DNA from: Pelagibacterium flavum
GTDB taxonomy: Bacteria; Pseudomonadota; Alphaproteobacteria; Rhizobiales; Devosiaceae
NCBI RefSeq assembly: GCF_025854335.1
Contig: NZ_CP107716.1
Coordinates: 1,233,001-1,297,000 of the forward strand
Length of the DNA: 64,000 nt
Direction: 5' to 3'
Positions 24,750 through 33,869 of the stretch are shown one piece after another (within the stretch, counting starts at the first letter, position 1; each line of letters starts with the position of its first letter). A program made the translations under genes and the position numbers. The notes under the pieces were generated by a model. That model was not told the origin of the DNA and searched no databases. It saw only the letters and a list, made by a program, of their open reading frames with translations.

Positions 24750-25397
24750 TCAGCGGCCGCTCAGATAGTAGGACGAGATGTCGTCCGAGAGCATGCCGAG
24801 ATTGCGTACTGAGCGGTCGATAACCGCACAGCGGCCATTGAAGTTGGAACTGGTGCAAACCGTGGCGCTGACATTGCCTTCGACGCGGGCCGAACGAATG
24901 CGATCGTTCCAGAAATTACCCAGGAAGCGCTCGTTGTCGTTGTCGGCGGCACAGAAGCTGCGGCCGGCATAATCGTATTCTTCATAAAAGCATACGCGGC
25001 CCGAAGGAGCAGGCGTGCCGGGCCGATTACTGCCGATGCTCAGGTTGAAATTGGGCGTGTTGATCGAAAATCCGATATCGGGCTGGTTGGGCGAGGGGGT
25101 CGGTGCGGGCGCAGGCGAGGGGCGACCGTCATTGATCGGGCGAAGATACCGTGCCGAGGCCCAGCCACGAATGTTGGTGGCGGTGACCTGGCACCAGGTA
25201 TTGGAATTGTTACAGCCGGAAACCTCGACAACCTGATTGGTCGAGAGGGCGGCGATGACCGGATAATTGGTTCCCGGACCGGTGCGCACGTTGAGGGCTG
25301 TGGTGGCAAACGCCTGATAGGCCTGAGCGCCGGTCACCGTCGCCAGCACACCCGTTACCGCAATGATCGCGGCGGCCGCAATTTTCCTGAAGTTCAT
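24750..25397 (-). CDS. Secreted SH3-domain plus beta/gamma-crystallin-like protein
   Basis: A protein of 215 residues with a Sec signal (about 1-26, 'GAQA'). Residues 28-87 form a bacterial SH3 domain ('ALNVRTGPGTNYPVIAAL...GWASARYL'), often used to bind cell wall peptides. A proline-rich linker (about 92-105) leads to a beta/gamma-crystallin-like domain (about 133-213: 'VCFYEEYDYAGRSFCAADND', 'CAVIDRSVRNLGMLSDDISSYYL'), which may bind calcium. It starts at ATG 25397 with GGGAG upstream. Probably an envelope-stabilising or stress protein; a precise role cannot be given. Confidence 0.85.
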   Translation of the reverse strand: MNFRKIAAAAIIAVTGVLATVTGAQAYQAFATTALNVRTGPGTNYPVIAALSTNQVVEVSGCNNSNTWCQVTATNIRGWASARYLRPINDGRPSPAPAPTPSPNQPDIGFSINTPNFNLSIGSNRPGTPAPSGRVCFYEEYDYAGRSFCAADNDNERFLGNFWNDRIRSARVEGNVSATVCTSSNFNGRCAVIDRSVRNLGMLSDDISSYYLSGR

Positions 25398-25566
25398 GTG
25401 GCTCTCCCTTCGAGAGATTTAGGGCTTGGTGGCAAAAATCTGCAAACTGCCCCTTTGGTTCCATTTGTCCTTTCCGCTGCGCGGTTTACCGCAGGGGGAC
25501 GCTCGGTTACAGAGACTATAGATCCCACCTTGAACCCCCAATGAACGGGGCTGCATGGAAAGCGTC

Positions 25567-26217
25567 ATGCCTCAAATGCTCCTTGAAAGCGTCAATGTCG
25601 GCCAGCCCGTCGTTCTCGACCGGGACAAGCCGGACAAGACCACCGGAATCTGCAAGCGGCCCATGGTGGGGCCGGTGAGGGTGCACCGACTGGGGGCGGA
25701 AGGTGACGCGGTGGTGGATACAAGGCATCATGGCGGCCCGGGGCAAGCGCTCTATCTTTATTCGCGCGAGGATTATGCGTTCTGGTCGGCGCGCGGTTTT
25801 GAGACCGGACCGGGGATGTTTGGAGAAAACCTGACGGTATCGGGTGTCGAAAGCGCAAATCTGTGCATCGGGGACCGGCTGGCGATTGGGGAGGTCGTGC
25901 TTGAGGTCACAGCGTCGCGCATCCCGTGTGCAACCTTCGCCAAGCGAATGGGCGACCCGGGTTTCGTCAAGAAGTTCCGCGATGCGGGTCGGCCCGGGGC
26001 CTATCTGCGGGTGATCGCAGAGGGGCATATCGAGGCGGGACAGGCGGTTGAGCTGATCCCGTTCGCGGGGGACAGGATTTCGCTAGGCGAGCATTTTGCC
26101 CTGGTGTTCACGGCGATGAAGAAGCCGCTGTCACGCGAGATGATAGAGCGGCTGCTGGCACTGCCGCTCGCAGAGCGCGATCGGGTCGACAACCTCGAGC
26201 GTCTTGCGGCGCTTTAG
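25567..26217 (+). CDS. MOSC domain protein (YiiM-like)
   Basis: The MOSC domain (about residues 10-165) carries 'DTRHHGGPGQALYLYSREDY', 'FGENLTVSGV' and the conserved cysteine in 'SRIPCATFAKRM'; a C-terminal 3-alpha domain (about 170-210, 'KPLSREMIERLLALP') marks the YiiM/YflK group. These proteins detoxify N-hydroxylated purines or handle molybdenum cofactor in some species; the YiiM branch reduces hydroxylaminopurine. I use ATG 25567; ATG 25555, four codons earlier, is equally possible. It stands alone, convergent with the thioesterase gene. Confidence 0.85.
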   Translation: MPQMLLESVNVGQPVVLDRDKPDKTTGICKRPMVGPVRVHRLGAEGDAVVDTRHHGGPGQALYLYSREDYAFWSARGFETGPGMFGENLTVSGVESANLCIGDRLAIGEVVLEVTASRIPCATFAKRMGDPGFVKKFRDAGRPGAYLRVIAEGHIEAGQAVELIPFAGDRISLGEHFALVFTAMKKPLSREMIERLLALPLAERDRVDNLERLAAL

Positions 26218-26219
26218 GG

Positions 26220-26624
26220 TCAGGCGATTGCGGTTTTGTCGATCACACGCTTCTGGCCATCGTCGGTGAGCGCGACGTAGATGAAATGGCCCTCTGTTAC
26301 CTTGGTGCGCAAGGGCAAGTCGCGGGATTTGGTCCAGGCTTCCATTCCGACCTTGATCGAGGTCGTCCCGATCCTGTCGATCCAGGCATAGACGCAGAAC
26401 ACGTCGCCGACCCTGACCGGGGCGATAAAGCTCATGGCTTCGACGGCAACAGTGGCGACCCGTCCGCCTACGTTTTCGACGGCGCAGATCGCCCCGGCGA
26501 TATCCATCTGGCTCATCACCCAGCCGCCGAAAATGTCGCCGGCACCGTTGGTATCGGCGGGCATGGGCATGGTGCGGATGGTCATGGCACCGCGAGGTTG
26601 GGGTGTATCTTCTTGCATGGTCAT
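26220..26624 (-). CDS. Acyl-CoA thioesterase, YciA-like hot-dog protein
   Basis: A 134-residue single hot-dog domain: 'PADTNGAGDIFGGWVMSQMDIAGAI' holds the asparagine/aspartate catalytic region of YciA/BACH enzymes, followed by 'VATVAVEAMSFIAPVRVGDV'. It hydrolyses acyl-CoAs, keeping CoA pools free. The start ATG 26624 (SD AAAGGA) overlaps the TGA of tdk by the ATGA tetranucleotide, so the two genes are translationally coupled, though no metabolic link is obvious. Confidence 0.9.
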   Translation of the reverse strand: MTMQEDTPQPRGAMTIRTMPMPADTNGAGDIFGGWVMSQMDIAGAICAVENVGGRVATVAVEAMSFIAPVRVGDVFCVYAWIDRIGTTSIKVGMEAWTKSRDLPLRTKVTEGHFIYVALTDDGQKRVIDKTAIA

Positions 26625-27214
26625 GGTCCTTTCACCGGCCAGCGGCCGACAGCTTCTTCCCAATGTTTGCGGCAGAGCGAAAGGTACACCGATTTTTCGA
26701 TGGAAACCTGATCGCCGTCGGTCAGCACGCGTCCATTGATATCCTGACGCACGACCATTGTCGCCTTGGCGCCGCATGTGCAGATGGTGCGGATTTCGCG
26801 CAGGGTATCGGCGATCGCCAGCAATTCGCGCGAGCCGGGGAACAGTTCGCCCTGAAAGTCAGTGCGCAGTCCGTAGCACATGACGGGAATGGCGAGCCGA
26901 TCTGTGACGCGGGCGAGTTGCCAGACCTGATCGCGTGTCAGGAACTGGGCTTCATCGACGAGCACGCAATCGACCTTGGATTCCTCCTCGTTGTCGCGAA
27001 CCGAGTGATAGAGGTCATCGCCCTGTTCGTAGAGAAGAGCCGTCTCGGCGATGCCGATCCGCGAGCGTATCAGCCCGACGCCATCCTCGGCGTACAGGGC
27101 GGAGGTATAGAGCAGGGGGCGCATGCCGCGCTCGCGATAATTGTGGGCGGCTTGCAGCAGCAAGGTGGATTTGCCCGCGTTCATTGCGGCATAGGAGAAA
27201 TAGAGCTTGGCCAC
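26621..27214 (-). CDS. tdk: Thymidine kinase (type II)
   Basis: Phosphorylates thymidine in pyrimidine salvage. The 197-residue protein shows the P-loop 'YAAMNAGKST' (about residues 8-17), 'LVDEAQFL' (Walker B/catalytic Glu, about 88), the lasso-loop zinc ligands 'CTCGAKA' and 'CRKHW', and 'YGLRTDF'. This is the homotetrameric TK1-like class. It is the first gene of a coupled pair with the thioesterase. A minus-strand terminator-like hairpin lies about 90 bases before its start (27300-27332). Confidence 0.95.
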   Translation of the reverse strand: MAKLYFSYAAMNAGKSTLLLQAAHNYRERGMRPLLYTSALYAEDGVGLIRSRIGIAETALLYEQGDDLYHSVRDNEEESKVDCVLVDEAQFLTRDQVWQLARVTDRLAIPVMCYGLRTDFQGELFPGSRELLAIADTLREIRTICTCGAKATMVVRQDINGRVLTDGDQVSIEKSVYLSLCRKHWEEAVGRWPVKGP

Positions 27215-27299
27215 TGGGCCGTCCCGAAACTGTGAGTGACACGATGTTTGTAACCCGAGCCGACACCGATGGCGGGCGTGTCGGCAGCCTCTTCCACAA

Positions 27300-27332
27300 G
27301 AAAAGAAAACGGTCGCCGGGGTGGGCGACCGA
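27300..27332 (-). terminator. Unassigned minus-strand terminator upstream of tdk
   Basis: CGGTCGCC and GGCGACCG (around 27309-27329) form a perfect 8-bp stem, and on the minus strand it is followed by GTTTTCTTTTCTT. No minus-strand gene ends here; the hairpin lies between 27330 and the tdk start. It could end a small RNA transcribed from about 27420 or act as an attenuator in the tdk leader. Confidence 0.5.
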
Positions 27333-27526
27333 AAAGGTGGTGCCGAATGGGGTATCGGCGTCGGGCTGACCGGCGGGGTATGCCGGTTGCGGAAACGACC
27401 CTATTGTTGTCTCATGACGTTGATATGACGGCCAGAGGCAACATTTGCGGTTCATCCGCAGTTCAGTTGACATCGCGCAAAAGAGCAGGCTTTGACATAT
27501 CGCAATCCCCCCGGAGTTCATTCCCA

Positions 27527-27937
27527 ATGGCGTGTCGTTTTCGCTCGTTTTTGAAACTGGTCGCGTTTGTCATGGCGATGGCTATGACCGCTCCAACTTT
27601 GGCGCAGGAACAGTTCAACCCCATCGGCTTGTGGGAGCCCGACAACAAGGAGTCGCGCTACGAATTTTCCTATTGCGGGGAAAATGGCGACCGGCTGTGC
27701 GCGGAGCTGATCTGGATCCAGGAGGACAAGCAGGACGCGCGCAACACCAAATATCTCAACACCTACATGTTCAAAAATGCGCGGCACGTCCGGCTCAACC
27801 AGTGGCAGGGAACGGTGACGCTGGAGGGGTTCAATATCGGGGGTACTGTGACCCAGACCAACAACAACACCATGCGGCTCGAAGCCTGCGCGTTGTTTGT
27901 GATCTGCGAGAACATACGGCTCAGGCGGGTTCAGTAG
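27527..27937 (+). CDS. DUF2147-like secreted protein
   Basis: A protein of 136 residues with a Sec signal ('FVMAMAMTAPTLA', cleaving about residue 26) and a DUF2147-type beta domain beginning 'NPIGLWEPDNKESRYEFSYCG', with three to four cysteines likely disulphide-bonded ('EACALFVICENIRLRRV'). The family removes nothing known; it is a lipocalin-like periplasmic protein of unknown function. The start is ATG 27527 behind GGAG. Its last 17 bases overlap the convergent EamA gene. Confidence 0.75.
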   Translation: MACRFRSFLKLVAFVMAMAMTAPTLAQEQFNPIGLWEPDNKESRYEFSYCGENGDRLCAELIWIQEDKQDARNTKYLNTYMFKNARHVRLNQWQGTVTLEGFNIGGTVTQTNNNTMRLEACALFVICENIRLRRVQ

Positions 27938-28814
27938 CCGACCGTCGCCTGAGGTTGGGCAGCAGTTCGACCAGCAGCACGGCCGCAAAGATCATGGCGA
28001 CGCCGAAATAGCCGATGATTTCCAGTCGTTCGCCCAGGATGATCGCGCCGCCCAGCGCTGCGAACAGGCTTTCGGCCGAGAGGATGATGGCGGCATTGGC
28101 CGGCGGAACATGCTGCTGGCCGACGGCCTGAAGGGTGAAGCCCACGGCTGTGGAAAGAGCCCCCGCGTAGAGGATTTCGATCCAGCTGGCAGAAAGCGCA
28201 GAGAGTGTCGGAGCCTCGAAGGCGAGGGCACCCACGCTGCCCAGCAAGCCGGCAATCACAAAGCTCATGGACGATATGAAAATGGGTCGGGCCGTTTCGC
28301 GCGCCAGATAGCCCAGCAGCAAGACGTGCAGCGCCCAGAAGACGGCGCTGCCAATGACGAGTCCGTCGCCGGTGTTGAGACGGTCGAGCCGGGCGCCGTT
28401 GAGAAGAAACAGGCCGATCAGGGCAACGGGCACGCCGAGCCAGATGACCTTGTGGGGTGGCTGGCGGAAAACGAAAAGGAGGATGACCGGTACGAAGAGC
28501 ACATAGAGCCCGGTCAGGAAGCCTGAATTGGTGACCGTTGTGAACAGCAGGCCATATTGCTGGAGGATGGCGCCGCCAAAGAAGTTGAGGCTCATAAAGA
28601 CAATGAGCGCCCACTGCCGTCCCGTCAGCCGTTGCGGCTGGCGAGCGTCTTCGCGCAGGGCAAGCGGCAGGATCAACAGACCGCCAAGCAGGAACCGCGC
28701 GCCGGTGAAGGTGAGTGGTCCCATGGCCTCCATTGCCGATTTCTGGGCGATAAAGGCAAAGCCCCAGATGGCGGTGGCCAGAAGCAGGCAGAAAAGCGCA
28801 AGCGAGCGGGACAT
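27921..28814 (-). CDS. EamA/DMT family transporter
   Basis: A 297-residue inner-membrane protein with ten predicted helices in two EamA repeats; 'AIWGFAFIAQKSAMEAMGPLTFTGARFLLGGLL' opens the first and 'GFTLQAVGQQHVPPANAAIILSAESLFAALGGAIILGE' is the hallmark of the second. DMT proteins export or exchange small metabolites such as amino acids or nucleotides; the substrate is not predictable. It is probably monocistronic. Confidence 0.9.
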   Translation of the reverse strand: MSRSLALFCLLLATAIWGFAFIAQKSAMEAMGPLTFTGARFLLGGLLILPLALREDARQPQRLTGRQWALIVFMSLNFFGGAILQQYGLLFTTVTNSGFLTGLYVLFVPVILLFVFRQPPHKVIWLGVPVALIGLFLLNGARLDRLNTGDGLVIGSAVFWALHVLLLGYLARETARPIFISSMSFVIAGLLGSVGALAFEAPTLSALSASWIEILYAGALSTAVGFTLQAVGQQHVPPANAAIILSAESLFAALGGAIILGERLEIIGYFGVAMIFAAVLLVELLPNLRRRSATEPA

Positions 28815-28890
28815 GGATTGGCTCAGGGTTCGGCGGTCAGGTGAGTCGCCGACTGGTACTCCGTCCGCTCGTTTCGCTCAAGCGCGGGCG

Positions 28891-29316
28891 TCAGCTCGCT
28901 ATATATTCGCGCAGCGCGCCGGCTTCCTGCTCGGCCTCCTCGATCTTGCGCTTGACCACGTCGCCAATCGAGATGATGCCGATAAGCCGACCGTCTTCAA
29001 CGACAGGCAAGTGGCGGAAACGGCCCTGGGACATGATGTTCATGGCATGATCGACAGTGTCGGAGCGCGAGCAGGTCTTGGGTGCGCGGGTCATCAGGGT
29101 AGAGACGGGCTTGGCGCGGAAACCCTCGGCGCTGCCGGCAAGATGGCGGACAATGTCGCGCTCTGAAATGATGCCTTCGACCTTGTCATTGTCGACCACG
29201 ACGACGGCACCGATATTGTGGCGGGCCAGAGTGGCGATCAAATCGCCAATGGTGGAGTCGGACGGGACCGTCACGACGTCGCTACCCTTGATGGTCAGGA
29301 TCGATTCAACAAACAT
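28891..29316 (-). CDS. CBS-pair domain protein
   Basis: All 141 residues are two CBS motifs in tandem: 'LARHNIGAVVVVDNDKVEGIISERDIVRHLA' (about 30-60) and 'MSQGRFRHLPVVEDGRLIGIISIGDVVK' (about 95-123). CBS pairs bind adenosyl compounds (AMP, ATP, SAM, NADH) as energy or redox sensors. No effector domain is fused. ATG 29316 follows GAGG. The CBS gene is divergent from aatA with 165 bases between. Confidence 0.92.
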   Translation of the reverse strand: MFVESILTIKGSDVVTVPSDSTIGDLIATLARHNIGAVVVVDNDKVEGIISERDIVRHLAGSAEGFRAKPVSTLMTRAPKTCSRSDTVDHAMNIMSQGRFRHLPVVEDGRLIGIISIGDVVKRKIEEAEQEAGALREYIAS

Positions 29317-29472
29317 GGCCTCTATCTCCTCATCACGGACGTTCAGCTTGCCTTGTGGTGCCTAAACGCGCAAGGGCGCGAAAAGCTCAAATTGGCGGTC
29401 GGCGGCGAAGGCACCATGGCAAGGCGTGCAGTCACCCGCTATAGAATGCCTTGGATGGCCATATTCACATAG

Positions 29473-30684
<1,212 letters not shown>

Positions 30685-30686
30685 AC

Positions 30687-30880
30687 AAAAAAGAGGCTCC
30701 GTCCGAAGACGGAGCCTTGATCGAGGGCCGAAGCCCTAATCTCTCAGTTTACGACCCTGCCGAGGGAGGAGGAGACGGCGCAGGTCGGTTGAGCGAAGGA
30801 TGTGGGAGGAGGATACATCGTTCGCTCGGTTGCCGGAAGCGAGGGGCCCAGGGAGGAGGAAAGGGCGCGTCGCTCATCGA
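30687..30880 (-). ncRNA. CCUCCUCCC-motif small RNA, module 3
   Basis: On the minus strand three CCTCCTCCC motifs (complement at 30851-30859, 30804-30812 and 30764-30772) lie in hairpin loops; the clearest stem pairs GAGCGAA/GATGT with ACATC/TTCGCTC. The module ends in a strong terminator, GGCTCCGTC-TTCG-GACGGAGCC then TCTTTTTT (30716-30687). Upstream, GCATATTCG (30886-30894) looks like a -10 region and ATGCATGGCAGGTAT (about 30930-30944) repeats an element before the other modules. The motif is complementary to the ribosome binding site, like AbcR/alpha-r15 or CcsR (cuckoo) RNAs. Which family is not decided. Confidence 0.7.
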
Positions 30881-30993
30881 CAAGACGAATATGCGCTGTG
30901 CCGTGGCCCGCAACAATAAGCAATAGCGCATACCTGCCATGCATTAGGCACGTCATTCCGGTTGATGAAATATTGAGCAGCTTGCCGAGGCGG

Positions 30994-31180
30994 AAACAAA
31001 AAGGCCCCACCGGGGAGGATCGGTGGGGCCCTTGAACTGTCGGCCGCATTCGAGGGAGGAGGATTCGAATTACGGCCTTAGGAGCGTTCAGGGAGGGAGG
31101 AGGAGGAACCCATCCCGCTCTTGTCGTCACGATGCAGGGGGCTTTGGGAGGAGGAGAAAAGCGCGCCGCGTCAGTGACGG
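30994..31180 (-). ncRNA. CCUCCUCCC-motif small RNA, module 2
   Basis: CCTCCTCCC occurs at complements 31146-31154, 31095-31103 and 31054-31062. Two are cleanly looped: GCTTT...AAAGC around the first, and a 12-bp stem (31042-31053 with about 31064-31077) around the third. The terminator GGCCCCACCG/CGGTGGGGCC (31030-31003), itself with CCTCCC in its loop, is followed by TTTTTG. GCATATACG (31183-31191) is a -10 candidate and ATGCATGGCTGCCAT (31225-31239) is the shared upstream element. Confidence 0.72.
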
Positions 31181-31298
31181 TTCGTATATGCCATTCTAAT
31201 CACGACTTGAGAAGTCGTCTAATGGCATGGCAGCCATGCATTTTGTGCAGAGCCTTGCGAGAGGTATGCATAAAGCGTGGGCAAACAAGCAATGGCAG

Positions 31299-31420
31299 AA
31301 AAAAAGAAGCCCCGCTCGAGGGGAGAGCGGGGCCAGGACGAGAAGCAAGCTTCTCGTTAGGAGGGAACATCAAACGCGCCCAAAGGGAGGAGGAAAGACG
31401 CGCAATGTCTGGCGGGTAGG
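31299..31420 (-). ncRNA. CCUCCUCCC-motif small RNA, module 1
   Basis: One CCTCCTCCC (complement 31385-31393) is held in a loop between GCGCGTC and GGGCGCG. A 9-bp hairpin ACGAGAAGC/GCTTCTCGT (31357-31338) with a CCCTCC before it follows, then the terminator GCCCCGCT/AGCGGGGC (31332-31310) with TTCTTTTTTT. The shared upstream element appears as CCGCATGGCTGACAT at about 31457-31471, though no clear -10 is seen. This is the module nearest lsrB. Confidence 0.68.
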
Positions 31421-31751
31421 TAGAGATTAGACGCCACTCCGACAACCCCGATCTGGTTATGTCAGCCATGCGGAAAACGCATGTCTATGCCCATTAAACG
31501 GGCAATGCGCCTGTTTTCCTTACACTATTTTGTATGCAGACGCCGGCGCGCCTGCACAAAATTTTCTGCGGGTGGGGTGTTTTTTTGCGTGTGGGCAGGC
31601 GGTGTGCGCCAAGTGCGTTCCAGCACTGGTGAATGTACGTCCACTTTTCGTGGAATCGCGCCCAGTTTCACTTTCGAGCGGAGCAATGCCTGGAGCGCTT
31701 GCGCTTTTCGCTTACGCGGCGCTGGGGCCTGGAAGCGCGAAGATCCAAGGC

Positions 31752-31799
31752 TTTGTTTGTTGCGCGCTCGAACCGCTGAAGTGGGTGCCCACTTTAGTA
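31752..31799. repeat. Dispersed palindromic intergenic repeat (copy 2)
   Basis: TCGAACCGCTGAAGTGGGTG followed by CCCACTTTAGTA; the AAGTGGG/CCCACTT arms match copies at 50083 and 54945. It supplies the stop codon of the LysR gene at 31794. The 330 bases to its left, down to the sRNA array, hold no supportable gene. Confidence 0.6.
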
Positions 31800-32687
31800 C
31801 TGCCAGTCGCGGGCCTTTTCGACGAGGAAGTCGCGGAACACGCCAACGCGCTTAGAGCTTTTCAAGGCAGGGGGATAGACGAAATAGGTCTCGAATTCAG
31901 GCAGGTCGACGTCATCGAGGATCCGTTTGAGGCTGGGTTCCTCTTCGGTGATGTAATCGGGAAGCATGGCGATGCCGATTCCCTGCCGGCAGGCCTGCAT
32001 CATGCCGTAGATCGCGTTGACCTTGAGTGTGGTACGGCGCGGGGAGTTGTCGGGGCGCCCGATGCGCTCGAGAAAATTCACATCGCCCAAATAGGAGGGG
32101 GACGGTTCACCGAAGGTGATGATCTTGTGGCCGTCGAGGTCTTCGATCGAGTTTGGGGTGCCGTTCTCGGCGAGATAGCTTTCGGCGGCGTAGATATGGA
32201 AGTGGACGGTGAACAGCTTGCGCTGGATCATTTCCGACTGGTTGGGCCGGTGCAGGCGGATGGCAACGTCAGCCTCGCGCATGGCCAGATCGAGTTCGGC
32301 GTCGTTGAGCTTGATCTCAAGCTGGATGGTGGGATAGAGCGTCACGAATTCGTGGATGCGCTTGGTCAGCCAGGTAGAGCCGAACCCTACGGTGGTGGTC
32401 ACCAGAAGCGGCCCGGTGGGCACGTCCTGGCTTTCGGTCATCTGGGCCTGCACCGATTGCAGTTCCCAGGCCATGCGATGTGCCGTGCGGAAAAGCTGTT
32501 CGCCCACTTCGGTCAGAACGAGGCCGCGGGCGTGGCGGATGAAAAGCTTGAGGCCAAGGTCTTCTTCAAGCGCGGAAATCTGCCTCGAGACGGCTGATTG
32601 GGACATTCCGAGCTTTTCGGCCGAATGGGTGAAGCTTCCCGATTCGGCGGCGACATGGAATATGCGCAGCTTGTCCCAGTCGAGCAT
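31794..32687 (-). CDS. lsrB: LysR family regulator, LsrB/VtlR type
   Basis: A 297-residue regulator whose opening 'MLDWDKLRIFHVAAESGSFTHSAEKLGMSQSAVSRQISALEEDLG' closely resembles LsrB of Sinorhizobium and VtlR of Brucella/Agrobacterium, and its position next to trxB also fits. The HTH is residues 1-65; the effector domain keeps a cysteine ('MMQACRQGIG') that in LsrB is redox-relevant. Those proteins control lipopolysaccharide, redox and small-RNA (abcR) genes. The start ATG 32687 has GAGGGG upstream. The sRNA array lies directly downstream, in the same orientation. Confidence 0.85.
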   Translation of the reverse strand: MLDWDKLRIFHVAAESGSFTHSAEKLGMSQSAVSRQISALEEDLGLKLFIRHARGLVLTEVGEQLFRTAHRMAWELQSVQAQMTESQDVPTGPLLVTTTVGFGSTWLTKRIHEFVTLYPTIQLEIKLNDAELDLAMREADVAIRLHRPNQSEMIQRKLFTVHFHIYAAESYLAENGTPNSIEDLDGHKIITFGEPSPSYLGDVNFLERIGRPDNSPRRTTLKVNAIYGMMQACRQGIGIAMLPDYITEEEPSLKRILDDVDLPEFETYFVYPPALKSSKRVGVFRDFLVEKARDWQY

Positions 32688-32709
32688 CCCCATGTCCCCT
32701 CTTTGTGGC

Positions 32710-32736
32710 GCCATTCGCGGGGGATCCGCGAATGGC
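32710..32736. other. Perfect 11-bp hairpin between trxB and lsrB
   Basis: GCCATTCGCGG (32710-32720) and CCGCGAATGGC (32726-32736) enclose GGGAT. There is no T-run on either side, so it is either an RNA processing or stability element between the two genes or an operator, not a classical terminator. Confidence 0.55.
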
Positions 32737-32764
32737 GATCAGTCATTGTCGTTTGCCGCCAGCG

Positions 32765-33715
32765 TTATTCGGCGGCTTCAGCCATTTCATGGGCCGCGAG
32801 ATAACGCTCGGCTTCGAGCGCGGCCATGCAGCCCATGCCGGCGGCCGTTACCGCCTGACGATAGACGTCATCGGTCACATCGCCCGCAGCGAAAACACCG
32901 GGCACCGAAGTTGTGGTGCTGTCGGGCGCGGTGACGATATAGCCGCCATGCTTCATTTCGAGCTTACCGTTGAAGATTTCGGTGGCGGGAGCGTGGCCGA
33001 TAGCGACGAAAATGCCGTCGACTTCAATTTCATGGGTCTGATCAGTCGTAACATCACGCAACACGGCGCTGCGCACCGAGGGGGGCATGTTGTCGCCCTT
33101 GACCTCGTCGAGCACCGTGTTCCAGCGCACCTCGATCTTGGGGTGCTTGAACAGGCGCTGCTGCATGATTTTTTCGGCCGTAAACTGGTCGCGCCGGTGG
33201 GCGATGATGACCTTGGAGGCGAAATTGGTCAGAAACAGTGCTTCTTCGACCGCAGTATTGCCACCACCGATCACCAGAACCGTCTTGTCGCGATAGAAAA
33301 AGCCGTCGCAGGTGGCGCAGGCGGAAACGCCGAACCCCTTGAACTTTTCCTCTGTCGGCAGTCCGAGCCATTTGGCCTGGGCGCCAGTAGCGATGACGAC
33401 GCTGTCGGCAGTATAGATCTTGCCGCTATCGCCGGTCAGGCGGAAGGGGCGGGTGTTGAAATCGACATCGACGATCAGGTCGTTTTCGATTTTCGTGCCC
33501 ATATGCTCAGCCTGGGCGCGCATCTGCTCGACCAGCCACGGCCCCTGGATGGGGTCGGCAAAGCCAGGATAGTTTTCAACGTCGGTCGTGATGGTGAGCT
33601 GACCGCCCGGCTGCATGCCGGCGATCATGAGCGGTTCGAGCATGGCGCGGGCGGCGTAGATGGCGGCTGTATATCCGGCCGGGCCCGAGCCGATGATTAT
33701 GGTCTTGGCGTGCAT
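32765..33715 (-). CDS. trxB: Thioredoxin reductase
   Basis: FAD/NADPH enzyme that reduces thioredoxin. A 316-residue protein with the FAD-binding 'IIGSGPAGYTAAIYAARA' (about 6-23), the redox motif CATC in 'SACATCDGFFY' (about 135), the NADPH site 'VIGGGNTAVEEALFL' and 'GVFAAGDVTDDVYRQAV'. The start is ATG 33715; a 14-codon extension upstream has no family match. It precedes lsrB with 77 bases and a hairpin between, possibly one transcript. Confidence 0.96.
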   Translation of the reverse strand: MHAKTIIIGSGPAGYTAAIYAARAMLEPLMIAGMQPGGQLTITTDVENYPGFADPIQGPWLVEQMRAQAEHMGTKIENDLIVDVDFNTRPFRLTGDSGKIYTADSVVIATGAQAKWLGLPTEEKFKGFGVSACATCDGFFYRDKTVLVIGGGNTAVEEALFLTNFASKVIIAHRRDQFTAEKIMQQRLFKHPKIEVRWNTVLDEVKGDNMPPSVRSAVLRDVTTDQTHEIEVDGIFVAIGHAPATEIFNGKLEMKHGGYIVTAPDSTTTSVPGVFAAGDVTDDVYRQAVTAAGMGCMAALEAERYLAAHEMAEAAE

Positions 33716-33830
33716 TTTATCGTGCCGATCAATTTGCGTTGGAAACAAATATGGCACGGTGCCCCGAGGTTACAAGCGCGCGTGCCACTTGGCAGGGGAA
33801 AACCCGGTATGCTGAGGCGAAATTGCATCA

Positions 33831-33868
33831 AGGAACGGGCGGACCTGCGACCAGATCCGCCCGTTCCT
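33831..33868 (-). terminator. Strong hairpin downstream of greA
   Basis: AGGAACGGGCGGA (33831-33843) pairs with TCCGCCCGTTCCT (33856-33868), a perfect 13-bp stem beginning at the greA stop. The minus-strand T-run is poor, so termination efficiency is uncertain, but no other element explains it. Confidence 0.6.
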
Positions 33869-33869
33869 G

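Noticed and set aside
31200..31470. A DUF1127 gene that would support the CcsR/cuckoo assignment of the small RNA array
   Set aside because: I translated the minus strand of this stretch; the 89-codon frame contains no DUF1127-like sequence and spans a terminator.
31481..32597. Plus-strand ORFs opposite lsrB
   Set aside because: They run antisense through a clear LysR gene and start in repeat DNA.
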